Positions 38,151 through 47,660 of a DNA stretch of 47,660 nt are shown piece after piece. Origin of the DNA: Zygophlyctis sp. KS116 (lineage: Eukaryota; Chytridiomycota). The stretch lies in the NCBI GenBank assembly GCA_054661495.1, contig BAAFSQ010000061.1, positions 1 through 47,660 on the forward strand, written 5' to 3'. Within the stretch, counting starts at the first letter, position 1, and every line of letters begins with the position of its first letter. Below the pieces are notes generated by a model. It worked only from the letters and a program-made list of their open reading frames with translations, did no database searches and was not told the DNA's origin. Made by a program: the position numbers and the translations under genes.

Positions 38151-38958
38151 TTATATTAGCTTTTGAGATTTAATTTGACGGTCATGATCAATAATAATCT
38201 CAAGATGTCTTCCCGGATTGGGCATTGCAGTCTTCCTTAATCCTTCAACTCCGATTGAGTATACGGGTATGAAACGATTAATAAAATCTATAAGTTCATG
38301 ATTACTTAGTCCAGCATTTGGATCTCCTTTAATTTTCCTTAGTGACTCTTCTTGTTCTAACCTCCAATCATAAACATAATTTATATCTTGTGCCACAATA
38401 TGAATAAATGCGCTAAAATATCCATTCAGAAACTCAAAATCCTTCAAGTTTTCATTAATAACTCTTAGATAAGGATCTTGGACATAATCATCAGTAGATC
38501 TGAAGCCCAAACACCATCCTTCCAGTATGACTATTTGAGGCTTAAAATCAATCAGTGTCCATGCATCCAGGGGACAGCGATCACCACGACCATTGAATGC
38601 TGATTTATCATATTGAGGAATTCTAGTAGTTTTTCCCGAAGCTAAATCTTTTAAAACTCCTTGATAATGAGAAAAATAAATTACCATTTAACAAAGATAA
38701 ATCATGCGTCCCGGGACATCCACGATACTGAAGAAACGGATTATCGGGATTTGCATTTGCTATAGTTAATAGATCGTCATGTCCATAATAAAAATCATCC
38801 AAACTGAATGAAATTATAGTCGAGGATTTAGATAACCTGTTTGTCAGTAGCGTTTTACCACAGCCTTGAGGCCCAGACAGTCCAACAATTAAAGGACGAT
38901 CGCTTATTTCTTTAAGCCAGAAATCCAACTGATTCGTAATAAGATCAAAAATATTCAT
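38151..38958 (-). CDS. D-glycerate 3-kinase-like P-loop kinase (GLYK/Tda10 family)
   Basis: Exons 38958-38685 and 38659-38151 with a 25-nt intron give 260 residues. The P-loop is GLSGPQGCGKT (26-36). FSLDDFYYGHDDLL, a YRGCPGTHD block and RIPQYDKSAFNGRGDR follow, then VILEGWCLGFR, all as in the glycerate kinase/Tda10 group related to uridine and phosphoribulokinases. The C-terminus has WRLEQEESLR and MPNPGRHLEIIIDHDRQI. Plant GLYK phosphorylates glycerate; fungal Tda10 is an ATP-binding relative of uncertain substrate. Size is near Tda10 (290). The substrate is not decided by sequence. Confidence 0.85.
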
Positions 38959-38988
38959 AAAGTTTATTCTTTGCTATTATTCTAACCT

Positions 38989-40420
38989 TTAAAACATTAA
39001 TTCCTCGTCCTGCTCTTCTATAACATTTTTCTTCTTACTCCTGATTGTACTTGTAGTAGCTGACATTGACCTTGTCCGATCTAGTATTATTGGATCGCCC
39101 CTCATATTCCTTCTGATAGTTTGTAGAGAACCTGATGGTAAACTTTCTCCCCAACTTGTTTTACGAGGTCCTTTAATTGGAGAAATAGGCTCTCCTGCCA
39201 ATAGCTGACGATATTCATCCCCAAATTGTGGAGGACTTGAAATATCCATATTATAAATCTCTGAATTACTAAACGGGTCTGGTTTTGAGGTTGAAAGGGT
39301 AAGCTGTTCTTGTGAATTTGTCAATTTAAGAGATGATCCTTTTGTTTTCATAGACGCAAAATGCCACAAGGCTGAAAGAGAATCGCAAGCCTCAGATTTG
39401 ACTGATTTTAATATTTTGTCTGACACGAATCCAACAGAACTTAATTTCTTTAGTAATTTTGAATTTTCAGAAATTCCTTGATTCGTATCATCTTTATAAA
39501 TTTTAATTTCAGAGTCTATAGCTTTCAAATCATTAAACCATGGATGCTGTAAAACATCCTCTAAAGGCAATCTTTCATCTGGATCACGAACAATCATACC
39601 ATTGAGTAAATCAATTGTATCTTTTATTTAGAAATTAAAGTAAAATACCTGGCTGCAAGTTTGAAGGGATTGTAAAATCCATTCCCAAGACTTTTTTATG
39701 CATATCTTTTTCATCATCTTCATCAAATGGTAAATATCCCACCACCATTGTATAAAATATAATGCCCAAACTCCATATATCAGCAAATTTCCCAGAATAC
39801 TTTTTTGCAGAAATTATTTCTGGAGCAGCATATGCAGGCGATCCACAAAAAGTGTCTAGTAGTTTATTATTTTCCATATTCCTTGTAAATCCAAAATCAA
39901 TCACTTTTACATTGAAATTTTTATCCAATAGTATATTTTCCAATTTCAAGTCTCTTTTGATTAATATTATGAATTACCGATGACAATAATTTTTATCGTG
40001 ACAATATCGTATTGCATCAGCCATTTGCCAAAACATTTTTTTAGTTTTGATTGCAGTATCATCCATTTTTTTATATTTTGAGATATAATCAAAAAACTCC
40101 CCCCATTCTGCATATTCAAATACCAAATAAATTTTAGTTTCTGTTGTTAAAACTTCATATAATTGTGCGATATTAGGATGCCTTAATCGCCTGAGAGTTT
40201 CAATCTACACGATTAGATTTAACTTGGTACTTCCTGATAAACGACCGGCGCATGAATCTTATCAATAATTTTTATAGCAACGACTTGTCCTGTAAACGTA
40301 TGATAAGAAAGTTTTACTTTTCCAAATGAGCCTATAGTTATGATGACTGAGCCAACCTTGTCCAATTGTTTTCCCCAACGAGTAACTTCCAACTTGAGAC
40401 AAATCACTAGACGACAGCAT
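38989..40420 (-). CDS. CAMKL-type serine/threonine kinase (SNF1/Kin4/NIM1-like)
   Basis: Five exons, 40420-40357, 40331-40231, 40204-39978, 39953-39649 and 39620-38989 (introns 25, 26, 24, 28 nt), give 442 residues. Kinase motifs appear in order after splicing: glycine loop IGQGSFGKV, VAIKII, HRDLKLENILL (catalytic Asp), DFGF, activation loop DTFCGSPAYAAPE, DIWSLGIIFYTMVVGYLPF, and RDPDERLPLEDVLQHPWF. A UBA-like helical stretch follows (KLLKKLSSVGFVSDKILKSV), typical of AMPK-related kinases, then a Ser-rich tail. Members control polarity, the cell cycle or energy status; which one is not clear. The first intron uses an unusual GTTGGC donor. APE is complete and all catalytic residues are present. 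Confidence 0.9.
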
Positions 40421-40669
40421 TTGTTTTAGCTCAGACTACATCTCAATACTCTATAATGCTTACTTCTGAATTCCGTCGTGTTCTCATTTGTAGAAATGTA
40501 TTGAATGAGTTTTATGTCCGGAATAGTCTTGAAAATCTTCACGTTCCAGTGTTTTTAAGCGTGAAAATTTTCAGATTAAATGTGAGAATTTTTACTGGAA
40601 AATGAATCCGGAAAACGATAAATCCTTGAAAAATTGCTCTTAGACAATCAATTTTTATTTTTTTTTGAA
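40421..40669. promoter_or_regulatory. Divergent promoter with short upstream ORF
   Basis: This 249-bp spacer lies between the kinase and nucleoside transporter start codons. It contains a 13-codon upstream ORF (40602-40643) on the plus strand, ending 26 nt before the transporter ATG, and a T9 run just before that ATG. No other element is recognised. Confidence 0.4.
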
Positions 40670-42441
40670 ATGCAAGCTGATAAACATGATGATCCATTGA
40701 ATACTGGCTTGGATTTTATTCATTCAACTTTAGAAAGTGAACATGCATCTCTTAAAGACTTTAAATCTTTGAATATCAATGATGATGAATCTGATGATGA
40801 AGAAATCATTTACCAAAAGCCAGCATTTGGAAAGAGATCTACAAAAAAACTCATTATTGATCTCTCAATTTGGATCATTCTAACAATTTATGCCGGTTTG
40901 TTAATGGCTAGAGGAAAAGGTAAAGATGGATATGTATTGGCAATCTTGATCTACATTTTCATTTCACTTCGGCTTTTGGCTAGGCATGTCTCGATTTCTA
41001 TATTGGTCTACAGGCATATCGGAAATGCATTCAGTTTTATATATGATAGAACTGCAGGAAAAATTAATCCTGCTACGAGAATATATACTCTTTTTGGAGT
41101 TACTTTTTGTGCGCTGTTTTTAACTGCATTGCTTGCTTCTATAGATCCGGAAATTAGTTCAGTCGCAGAAAGAATTCAATCGCTTTTTGGAGTTGTGGTC
41201 ATACTGGTTGTAATGACTTTTACATCAGAAGATCGATTTAGCATTCCATGGCATACAGTTTCAGTTGGACTGTTTATGCAGTATTTAATTGCAATGTTTG
41301 TATTGAAAACTGCAGTAGGAATTCAAGTATTTCAATTTTTATCAAGATTAATTACAAATTTCCTGGAAACATCTTCAGTTGGATTGGAATTTCTTATTGG
41401 TCCTTATGCTCACACTTCTTTTGCAGTGAATGTTTTGCCTGCCATTATCTTTTTTTGTGCATTTATTAGTGTTGTTTACTATTTTGGAGGAATGCAATAT
41501 ATCGTGGTCAAAATGGCTTGGTTTATGATGAGATTAATGGATACTTCAGGATCAGAGTCAGTTGTTGCTGCTGCTTCTCCTTTTGTTGGACAAGGTGAAT
41601 CAGCACTGCTAGTCAAACCTTTTGTAGAGTATATGACAAAATCTGAATTACATTCAACAATGACTTCTGGATTTTCTACAATTGCTGGGTCTGTTTTATT
41701 GGCTTATATTGGGTTTTTGGATGATGCAAGCTCATTACTATGTTCTTGTGTCATGTCTATTCCTGCATCATTGCTTTTATCAAAAATGCGATATCCAGAA
41801 AAAGAACAGTCAATCACCAAAGGAGAAGTTAAAATCCCACCTTCAGAAGAAAAAGAAGCTAATTTCTTACATGCTGCAGGAAATGGATCTGGAACAGGAA
41901 TTCATCTTGTTTTATTGATTTGTGCCGCACTTTTGGCAATAGTAACATTATTTACTGTTTGTGATGAATTTGTGGGTTGGGCCTTTGGTATGATTGAAGT
42001 TTATGATTTTGTTAATGGCCCAAACTCTGATGGTTCCATGAAACCTATTAGCATTCAACTATGCCTCTCATACTTATTTTATCCTTTCGCATGGTTGATT
42101 GGAATGCCAGCTGTTGATGCTCGTAAAGCAGGTGAAGTTATGGCAGTTAAAATGGTTGTGAATGAATTCTTAGCCTATAGTCAGTTGGCAGATCTTCGCA
42201 ATCAAGGGCTAATACAACCAAGAAGTATATTTTATTATTGTATTAATTATTAGCTGTTAAATTACTTACGTATGCTCTTTGTGGATTTGCAAATGTTGCA
42301 TCAATTGGTATTCAATTGGGTTGCTTGGGTGTTATGGCACCAACTAGAAAACATGATTTATCACAATTAGCAATGTCTGCCATGATAACTGGAACTGTTA
42401 GTACGTGGTTATCAGCAGCAGTTGCAGGAACTCTCTTATAA
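40670..42441 (+). CDS. Concentrative nucleoside transporter (CNT/SLC28 family)
   Basis: Exons 40670-42224 and 42254-42441 with a 29-nt intron give 580 residues. A cytosolic acidic N-terminus of about 60 residues precedes ten or more hydrophobic segments. Family motifs are SVVAAASPFVGQGESALLVKPF (the GQ-E substrate/ion motif), SGFSTIAGSVLLAYIGF with two hairpins, and, after the intron, CGFANVASIGIQLGCLGVMAPTRK. CNTs bring nucleosides in with Na+ or H+. For an intracellular parasite this would allow host nucleoside uptake (inference); the PRPP synthetase in this window shows nucleotide synthesis is at least partly kept. The first in-frame ATG is 40670. A conserved member is found in many fungi, so parasitism is not required. 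Confidence 0.93.
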
Positions 42442-42467
42442 ATTCAAACTTGAAAGTTTAAGGTTTT

Positions 42468-43687
42468 ATGACAATTGATCAGATCCAGAGTTTGCCATTA
42501 TTTGAGATTGAAGAGTCTTTTAATTCTCTGAAAGAGTTCTTCTTTTCAATGTATTATGATGATAAATCATACCATACTAGACTGCATTTAGAGAATGATG
42601 CGATCAAGTGTCAAAATGAAGATCAAGCGCCTCTTGAGTTTGCAATGCAAGGAAATGTATGTATTACAAACTTATTTTTAGGATTTGCAAGTTGTATTCG
42701 ATGGTAAAATAACAGCTATTTCTCCAGTGAATAAGATCAATATCGGCTTTACAGTAACCTCACTTGCTGTTTCTCACGATGGATCTTGGATTGCTATTGG
42801 AGGAGAGAATGGAAAACTTGGAATTTATAATTCACAGATGGCTTTGCAGGTAGAATGTATTGGACATAAGAGCGATATTTCAATGACCAAATTCTTTCCT
42901 TCTGGTCAAGTTGTTTTATCTGGATCTATTGATATGTCTCTTAAAGTATGGGGAATGGATGGAAGTAATCCAGTCACTTTAACAGGTCATACTAGAGCAA
43001 TCACGGATGCTGAAATGGTTGATCGAGGTATGATTATTATCATGAACTAAGATTTAAGGAAGATTAATTTTATCTAGTTCTTTGGATGGAACTATTAAAT
43101 TATGGCATATAGCTTCATCATCTGTATTACATACATTCTGTCCAACAGAAACTAGTGGAGTTACAACCATTAAGCTTTTAGATTGTCCGTGGTTAAATTC
43201 ACCGAATGAACTTAAAGATGATCCTGAATTGGATTTAACTAGAAATAAACTTTTAGTGGTTGGAACAGTTGCAGGATATATTTACGGATTCAATCTTTAC
43301 GATAAAAGTTTATTGTTTACAGCGTCTGTACCAGAGAATGTAAGAATTAGGAGCTTAGATTGTTCTCTTGAATACTCAAGAATCTGGGTTGGTTTAGAAA
43401 ATGGAGTTTTGGTTGTATTCTCTCTCAAGGAAGATTTTAAAGTTTGTATAGAATCTTTATACCGTCGTTCTAAATCTCCTCTTTTTATCTCGCATTTACC
43501 ATGTAAGAACTCGCCTTGTCTCTGGTTATCTTGTAGTGATGGATCATGTGCATTATGGTCTTTTGAAAATAATCAAATTCTAAAAGAACTTGCTGTAAGT
43601 TCTACTCAATCATCATGCGTGTATGCATTTGGAGATGAAAGATTAGTATGTTCTGGATCATCTGGGATTTTATATATGGAAAAATGA
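42468..43687 (+). CDS. RPN14: Proteasome assembly chaperone Rpn14/PAAF1 (WD40)
   Basis: Exons 42468-42656, 42682-43027 and 43059-43687 (introns 25 and 31 nt) give 387 residues, close to PAAF1 (392) and Rpn14 (417). WD repeats include SHDGSWIAIGGENGKLGIY and FPSGQVVLSGSIDMSLKVWG, then GHTRAITDAEMVDRGRLILS and SSLDGTIKLWHI. The sequence after the second repeat (SGQVVLSGSID, then TDAEMVDRGR) is characteristic of PAAF1/Rpn14. This chaperone binds Rpt6 during assembly of the 19S proteasome base. It lies 26 bp downstream of the transporter stop on the same strand. Confidence 0.88.
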
Positions 43688-43803
43688 ATTACTAGATTGT
43701 AGTATTATAGTTTTGAGTTGACAAGATATTAAGAGACTAGGCCACAGGTGTCACGTATTGACAAACAATAAACAAACTAGAGTTGAGTTCTTACACAAGG
43801 AAA

Positions 43804-45061
43804 ATGACGATAGGCTCTCAGCTTATGGAAAGAATAAAGTATTATAGTGGATATCCGCAGACTTCAGTTTCATTATCGCAAATGGTAAAGTTTGGACAGA
43901 ATTTAGATCCGATTAAATTACTCAAGGGAAGTAAGTTTGTTCATAGAGAACTTCCTGTGCGGCTGGCCCATAGAGTGGTAGAATTAGAGAATCTTCCCCA
44001 TAACTTGTCTGCGATGCCATCCATCTTGACTGTCAAAAGATGGTATACAGAGTCGTTTAGAGATTTAATGGAACTTCCGGAATACAAATTGGACTCATCG
44101 TTTGAATTAGAAAAGTCGAAATATTTTTCTGAAAAGCCAGAAACTCTTCCTCTGCCTGAGGGGGCTGCAGATTACATAAAGACTTTTACTAAAACAATTG
44201 AAATTATAAAGAAACGGCACGATCCGACACAAATGACAATTGCTCAGGGAATACTAGAATTAAAAGATTATCGATCAAAAAATGTAAAACAAACAGTAGG
44301 GGATGATGAAAGACTTCCGGCATCAGTACAGTCTTTTTTAGATCGTTTTTATCTCTCAAGAATTGGAATTAGAATGTTGATTGGACAACATGTTGCTCTG
44401 ACTAAATCTTACTTTGATCCAGCTTCTACTCCAAAGGATTATGTTGGAATAATTTGCACAAAAACAAACATTGGACATATTGGTATTTTGCATATTGTAT
44501 TTAATTCAAAGCTCAAGAAGCAATAGATAATGCAAGGTTTATATGTCAGGAATACTATGGATTATATGATGCACCTCAAGTAAAATTAATGGGAACTCCA
44601 AATATATCATTTATGTATGTTCCGTCACATCTACATCAAATGCTTTTTGAACTGTTGAAAAATTCACTTCGAGCTGTGGTTGAAAGGTTTGGAACGGATT
44701 CTGAAGAATTTCCTGAAATAAGACTGGTGATTGTTGAAGGAAATGAGGATATTACAGTCAGTAAGATTTAATTTTTTCAACTTTTTTAGAAATTTCAGAT
44801 GAAGGCGGTGGGATTCCCAGATCTGATCTTTCTCTAATTTGGACTTATATGTATACAACAGCAGATAATCCTATGAAAAATGATTCTTATTCTGGATCAT
44901 ATGTTGTACCTATGGCTGGATATGGATATGGGCTTCCGATTTCTAGACTTTATGCTTCATATTTTGGAGGAAATTTAAATTTGATATCAATGGAAGGATT
45001 TGGGACTGATGCATACCTCCATCTTCGTAGATTAAGTGACTCTGATGAACCTCTTACTTGA
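43804..45061 (+). CDS. Mitochondrial pyruvate/branched-chain dehydrogenase kinase (PDK/BCKDK)
   Basis: Exons 43804-44482, 44512-44760 and 44790-45061 (two 29-nt introns) give 399 residues, the family length. The N-terminal helical domain has LPVRLAHRVVELENLPHNL and FLDRFYLSRIGIRMLIGQH. The GHKL ATPase domain has the N-box FELLKNSLRAVVE, the G1 box ISDEGGGIP, and the G2 glycine lid GYGYGLPISRLYA, ending with ISMEGFGTDAYLHL. These kinases inactivate the pyruvate dehydrogenase E1 alpha subunit by phosphorylation in the mitochondrial matrix. The start at 43804 gives a short leader (MTIGSQLMERIKYYSG) that may serve as a presequence. PDK versus BCKDK is not decided. It implies an aerobic mitochondrion with pyruvate dehydrogenase. 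Confidence 0.92.
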
Positions 45062-45107
45062 AAAAATACTGCTAAATTTCATTTTTTGGTGAAAACAAAA
45101 AAACCAT

Positions 45108-45663
45108 CTACTCTCCCAATGAGATTTTCTTGTGAGAGAAATCTTGCGTTTTTGGTATTTTCACCTCCAACAATCCATTTTCTGATTTGGCTTCTACTTT
45201 CTGAGCATCAATACCGGATGGAAGACGAACTATTTTACGAAATCGTCCGATTGCTCTTTCACGAACTCTAGACGATGCAGATTCAAAGCCTTGAACGCCT
45301 TTATGATTCCCTTGAATAATCAATTCATCATTGAACACGTCTATATTGATTTCTTCTTTCGGGACTTGTGTGATTAAAAGTCTTAATTACCTCCTGGAAG
45401 ATCACAATGCACTACAACATGTGCATCGGTCTCGTAGATATCAGTTGCCGGACGCCAAAGTAAATCCCCATCAGCTGTTTGAATAACTCTTATCTAATTA
45501 ATGATATCAATTACCTCGAAGCAACATGTCTTGGAAATCTACTTGCAATATCCATTCCTAATGGCGCTGAGAGTCTAGAAACCACTGGAGAGAATCCAGT
45601 AAAATCAAATGTAGGATCATAAAAGGGATCAAAAGTAGAAGAAGATACTGGCCACAAGCTCAT
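45108..45663 (-). CDS. Small heat-shock protein, HSP20 family
   Basis: Exons 45663-45515, 45488-45391 and 45364-45108 (two 26-nt introns) give 167 residues. The N-terminal arm is rich in Phe, Pro and Ser (FDPFYDPTFDF). The alpha-crystallin domain runs from about residue 55 (WRPATDIYETDAHVVVHCDL, PGVPKEEINIDVFNDELIIQ) through RAIGRFRKIVRLPSGIDAQK to NGLLEVKIPK, which carries the C-terminal motif. It is an ATP-independent holdase. No canonical GAAnnTTC heat-shock element is seen in the 76-bp spacer before it. Introns in a heat-shock gene are mildly unusual because splicing is heat-sensitive in many species. Confidence 0.93.
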
Positions 45664-45739
45664 TTTTTTTAAAACTCTGAAAAGCTTCTCAGTCACTCTT
45701 AAATATTAAAAACTCTCTAGCTTTTTTGGGGAGACAGCA

Positions 45740-46573
45740 ATGACGACATCAAACAATATGAAATTAAACAAGATCAAACCCATCTTTTCAAATTCTAAAA
45801 AACAAAATGATACAGCTATTGAAGACTCATTCTCTGATTCTAGTGACAATGACTTTATTCAAATTGTAAAGAAATTATATGCAAACCAAGGAATTTCTGA
45901 ATTTTCGGATAATGAGATCAGTAAATGGTTAATTGCATCTGATTTAGATGTAAAAAAGGCTATAGAATCTATAAATGAAACTTTATCATGGAGAAAAACA
46001 ATACAAATACAATCTATAATACATCATGATTATTCGGACATGTCCGAACTTGGTAAAATAGTACTAAAAGGAAAATCATTAGATGGATCTCTTTTACTAT
46101 GGTGGATTGGTAATAAAAACCAATGGTCAAATTCAAAAGACAGAGAAATAAAGTATTTCATTCACTTGATTGAAAAATCACGAAAAGAAGATTCCTCACT
46201 CTCAAAATTAACTCTAGTGTATGATTTAAATGGAACAAAATCTGAAAAATCCGATATAAACTTGATATTTAGCATCTTGGAAATTCTAGGAAAACATTTT
46301 CCTGAAAGTCTAAGTCGAATTTTTATTTTTCCAAAATCATCATTTACCTCTATGTTTATGAAAATGTCACCAGTCAATTTAAAACCAGAAATTTTGTCTA
46401 GAATAACTATATCTTCTGGCCCTGAAACTTTATTTGCTTGTATTAGTACTGATAATATTCTAACAAAATATGGAGGAAATCTATCATTACCTGCATTAAC
46501 TGAAACAACACCTGCATTACCTATAAAACCCATCATTGAACAAATTTGGGTTGCACCTGATGATCTATTGTAA
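45740..46573 (+). CDS. CRAL-TRIO (Sec14-like) lipid-binding protein
   Basis: An intronless 277-residue protein. A polar N-terminal region of about 50 residues leads to a CRAL-TRIO-N-type helix set (FSDNEISKWLIASDLDVKKA, ETLSWRK). The lipid-binding domain follows (KLTLVYDLNGT; LEILGKHFPESLSRIFIF; NLKPEILSRITI). Family features are a YPE/FPE-LxR segment and a terminal KI-like strand. Sec14-type proteins carry phosphatidylinositol or other lipids between membranes. The order HFPESLSRIFIFPKSSF agrees well, but the second half is divergent. It shares a 76-bp divergent spacer with HSP20. Confidence 0.85.
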   Translation: MTTSNNMKLNKIKPIFSNSKKQNDTAIEDSFSDSSDNDFIQIVKKLYANQGISEFSDNEISKWLIASDLDVKKAIESINETLSWRKTIQIQSIIHHDYSDMSELGKIVLKGKSLDGSLLLWWIGNKNQWSNSKDREIKYFIHLIEKSRKEDSSLSKLTLVYDLNGTKSEKSDINLIFSILEILGKHFPESLSRIFIFPKSSFTSMFMKMSPVNLKPEILSRITISSGPETLFACISTDNILTKYGGNLSLPALTETTPALPIKPIIEQIWVAPDDLL

Positions 46574-46603
46574 ACCTTGTCATTGGTAGATATAATCTTT
46601 AGA

Positions 46604-47173
46604 ATGGAAAATTATAAATTTAAATCTTTGGAATCTCAATTATCTACAGATTTCAAAGTCCCTAAAAGACTAAACTCCCGTCCTAATTTCAATAATTTAG
46701 ATTTATATACAAATTTCATTAGAGATTATGATATTCCTGAATTACAAGTAGAAAATGAATTTAAAATTGACTATCTAGAATTAAGGAATATACAAAATAG
46801 AGATTGGGCAATTTATCTAGTTTCTCAAGGAGTAGATTTCGCAAACTCTAATGATTATGAAAAGGCTTTTATCAAGTATAAAACTGCTCTAGATCTTGAT
46901 AATGAATGTGTTTCTGCTTGGATAGCACAAGGAATAGCATATGCAAACAATCGACAATATACAGATGCAATTAAAAACTTTAAAAAGGCATTAGAAATAA
47001 ATCCAAATCATTCAAAAGCTCTGGAATTTCTCAAAAGTACAAAATCCTTTTATAATAATTTGGAATTGGAAAGAGAATCTGCATACTCTGGTGAATTTCT
47101 ATTATCAAGTGATTATGATTCAAAATCACAAACAGAAAAAGAATTCAAATTAACTAGCAATCTATTTCTCTAA
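46604..47173 (+). CDS. Tetratricopeptide repeat protein (TTC14-like, tentative)
   Basis: A single exon of 189 residues from the ATG at 46604. After a polar N-terminus, a WAIYLVSQGVDFANSNDY start leads into two to three TPRs (EKAFIKYKTALDLDNE; AWIAQGIAYANNRQYTDAIK; NFKKALEINPNHSKALEFL). The VxAWIAQGxAYANxxxxxxAIxxFxxALxINPNH pattern resembles TTC14, but the S1 domain of TTC14 is absent. It begins 30 bp after the CRAL-TRIO stop. Function not assigned. Confidence 0.75.
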   Translation: MENYKFKSLESQLSTDFKVPKRLNSRPNFNNLDLYTNFIRDYDIPELQVENEFKIDYLELRNIQNRDWAIYLVSQGVDFANSNDYEKAFIKYKTALDLDNECVSAWIAQGIAYANNRQYTDAIKNFKKALEINPNHSKALEFLKSTKSFYNNLELERESAYSGEFLLSSDYDSKSQTEKEFKLTSNLFL

Positions 47174-47175
47174 AA

Positions 47176-47366
47176 TTACAAGTGATCTTTATCTAAAATG
47201 CTATAGTAATTTTCTTCATCTAGAGGATCATTTTCAAATCCCAAATCATAATTCATATGAGCTGTTTGTGTTGAAGATTCTAAATCATAAACCATTTCAG
47301 TTGGTTTCTTGACATTTTTTAATGAAGAATTCTAAGTTTTTACTTCAACTGTCTTACAGAGTCCAT
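47176..47366 (-). CDS. Very small acidic protein (54 residues, two exons)
   Basis: Exons 47366-47358 and 47331-47176 are joined over a 26-nt GT-AG intron. The product begins MDSNSSLKNVKKPTEMVYDL and ends with an acidic, Tyr-rich stretch (NDPLDEENYYSILDKDHL). The open frame, the intron of standard size and the A/T-ending codons argue for a real gene, or the 3-prime end of one. In-frame stops lie just upstream of the ATG. No family is recognised. The first exon is only nine bases, which is the weak point. Confidence 0.45.
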
Positions 47367-47522
47367 TTGTAGAGTGCAAAATTAAATTTAACAGTTTGAC
47401 CTACTGATATCTATCGACTCAAACAGTCACTCTGATTGCATTGTGTTGACAATCTTTAAATAGATTCCACCGCTGATTCTAAACTAAGATAACGGTTCTA
47501 TTTATATCTTTAAAAAATAAAT
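47367..47522. other. Intergenic, nothing recognised
   Basis: A 156-bp divergent spacer upstream of both the 54-residue gene and the secreted-protein start. AT-rich; no motif could be assigned. Confidence 0.4.
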
Positions 47523-47660
47523 ATGAAAATGATTTCAATGATTAATTTTGCATTATTGCCTCTACTCAGTTTAGCTCAAAGGGTGACGAGAGGCAATTAT
47601 TTTAGAAGCAATACTAATATCCCTTCAATAAACATTCCTGCTCTTTCTCGTGAATGCCAG
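47523..47660 (+). CDS. Secreted protein, N-terminal part (runs off the window)
   Basis: From ATG 47523 the frame stays open to the window end (46 codons). The start MKMISMINFALLPLLSLAQR is a clear signal peptide, followed by a polar region and a first Cys near residue 45. The leader resembles the one of the left-edge secreted protein in composition (M-rich, LLPL/LP-F, then -SLAQ/-LSQ). The two may be members of one secreted family, which needs the missing part to judge. Confidence 0.55.
   Translation, partial: MKMISMINFALLPLLSLAQRVTRGNYFRSNTNIPSINIPALSRECQ

Noticed and set aside
45664-45739. Heat-shock element before HSP20
   Set aside because: GAAAAGCTTC has a four-base gap between GAA and TTC, not the two-base gap of a canonical element.

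Overview
The window looks like nuclear DNA of a gene-dense, AT-rich unicellular eukaryote, most likely an early-diverging fungus of the Cryptomycota/Rozellomycota kind. The fungal signs are a tripartite Trl1-type tRNA ligase, an Arg5,6-type fusion of acetylglutamate kinase and acetylglutamyl-phosphate reductase, a Tao3/Mor2/PAG1 morphogenesis protein, a 427-residue Prs1-like PRPP synthetase with an inserted region, and a YMC1-type mitochondrial carrier. Genes usually lost from yeasts are present too (CSN8, a LAMTOR1-like Ragulator anchor, DIS3L2, GPALPP1). A concentrative nucleoside transporter and a possible Crinkler-type protein suggest an endoparasitic lifestyle. The taxonomic placement is inference; no rRNA gene is present to fix it.

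Genome style. I resolved about 35 genes on both strands, mostly less than 120 bp apart and several overlapping. I placed 54 introns by hand. Every one is 22-35 nt long (commonest 26), usually starting GTAA or GTAT and ending TAG, AAG or CAG. Every spliced model with introns gives an integral reading frame. Many single ORFs in the raw translation are therefore exons of larger genes, and two or three genes (LAMTOR1-like, the 54-residue gene) are only visible after splicing.

Layout. 0-8.5 kb (minus strand): a secreted, cysteine-rich, probably GPI-anchored repeat protein; a bHLH transcription factor; and the 2195-residue PAG1/Tao3/Furry gene in five exons. 8.6-12.4 kb (plus): an intronless P-loop NTPase with a C-terminal nuclease-like motif (Crinkler-like), a mitochondrial carrier, and a LAMTOR1-like lipidated adaptor. 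12.5-17 kb (minus): TRL1, a RapGAP and OTU1 packed head to tail, with an 8-nt overlap of RapGAP and TRL1. 17-21 kb: a long coiled-coil protein, GPALPP1 and PER1, with overlapping ends. 21-23.7 kb (minus): CSN8, UBC6, PRS1. 23.8-34 kb (plus): DIS3L2 with a 19-unit tandem repeat, ARG5,6, PRP22. 34-35.5 kb: a broken aquaporin remnant next to a violaxanthin de-epoxidase-like secreted lipocalin. 35.6-40.4 kb: RRP7, a small acidic protein, RAD51, a glycerate kinase-like ATPase and a CAMKL kinase. 40.7-47.2 kb: a nucleoside transporter, RPN14/PAAF1, a mitochondrial dehydrogenase kinase, HSP20, a CRAL-TRIO protein and a TPR protein. The right edge holds a tiny two-exon gene and the start of another secreted protein.

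How the genes fit together. Most are single-copy housekeeping genes with no operon logic. They cover RNA processing (PRP22, TRL1, RRP7, DIS3L2, GPALPP1), protein turnover (UBC6, OTU1, CSN8, RPN14), arginine and nucleotide supply (ARG5,6, PRS1, the nucleoside importer), mitochondrial metabolism (carrier, dehydrogenase kinase) and growth or polarity signalling (PAG1, RapGAP, LAMTOR1-like, kinase). The accessory-looking genes are the Crinkler-like protein, the VDE-like lipocalin, the aquaporin relic and the secreted proteins at both edges. The VDE-like gene is the most surprising, because that family is known chiefly from photosynthetic eukaryotes.
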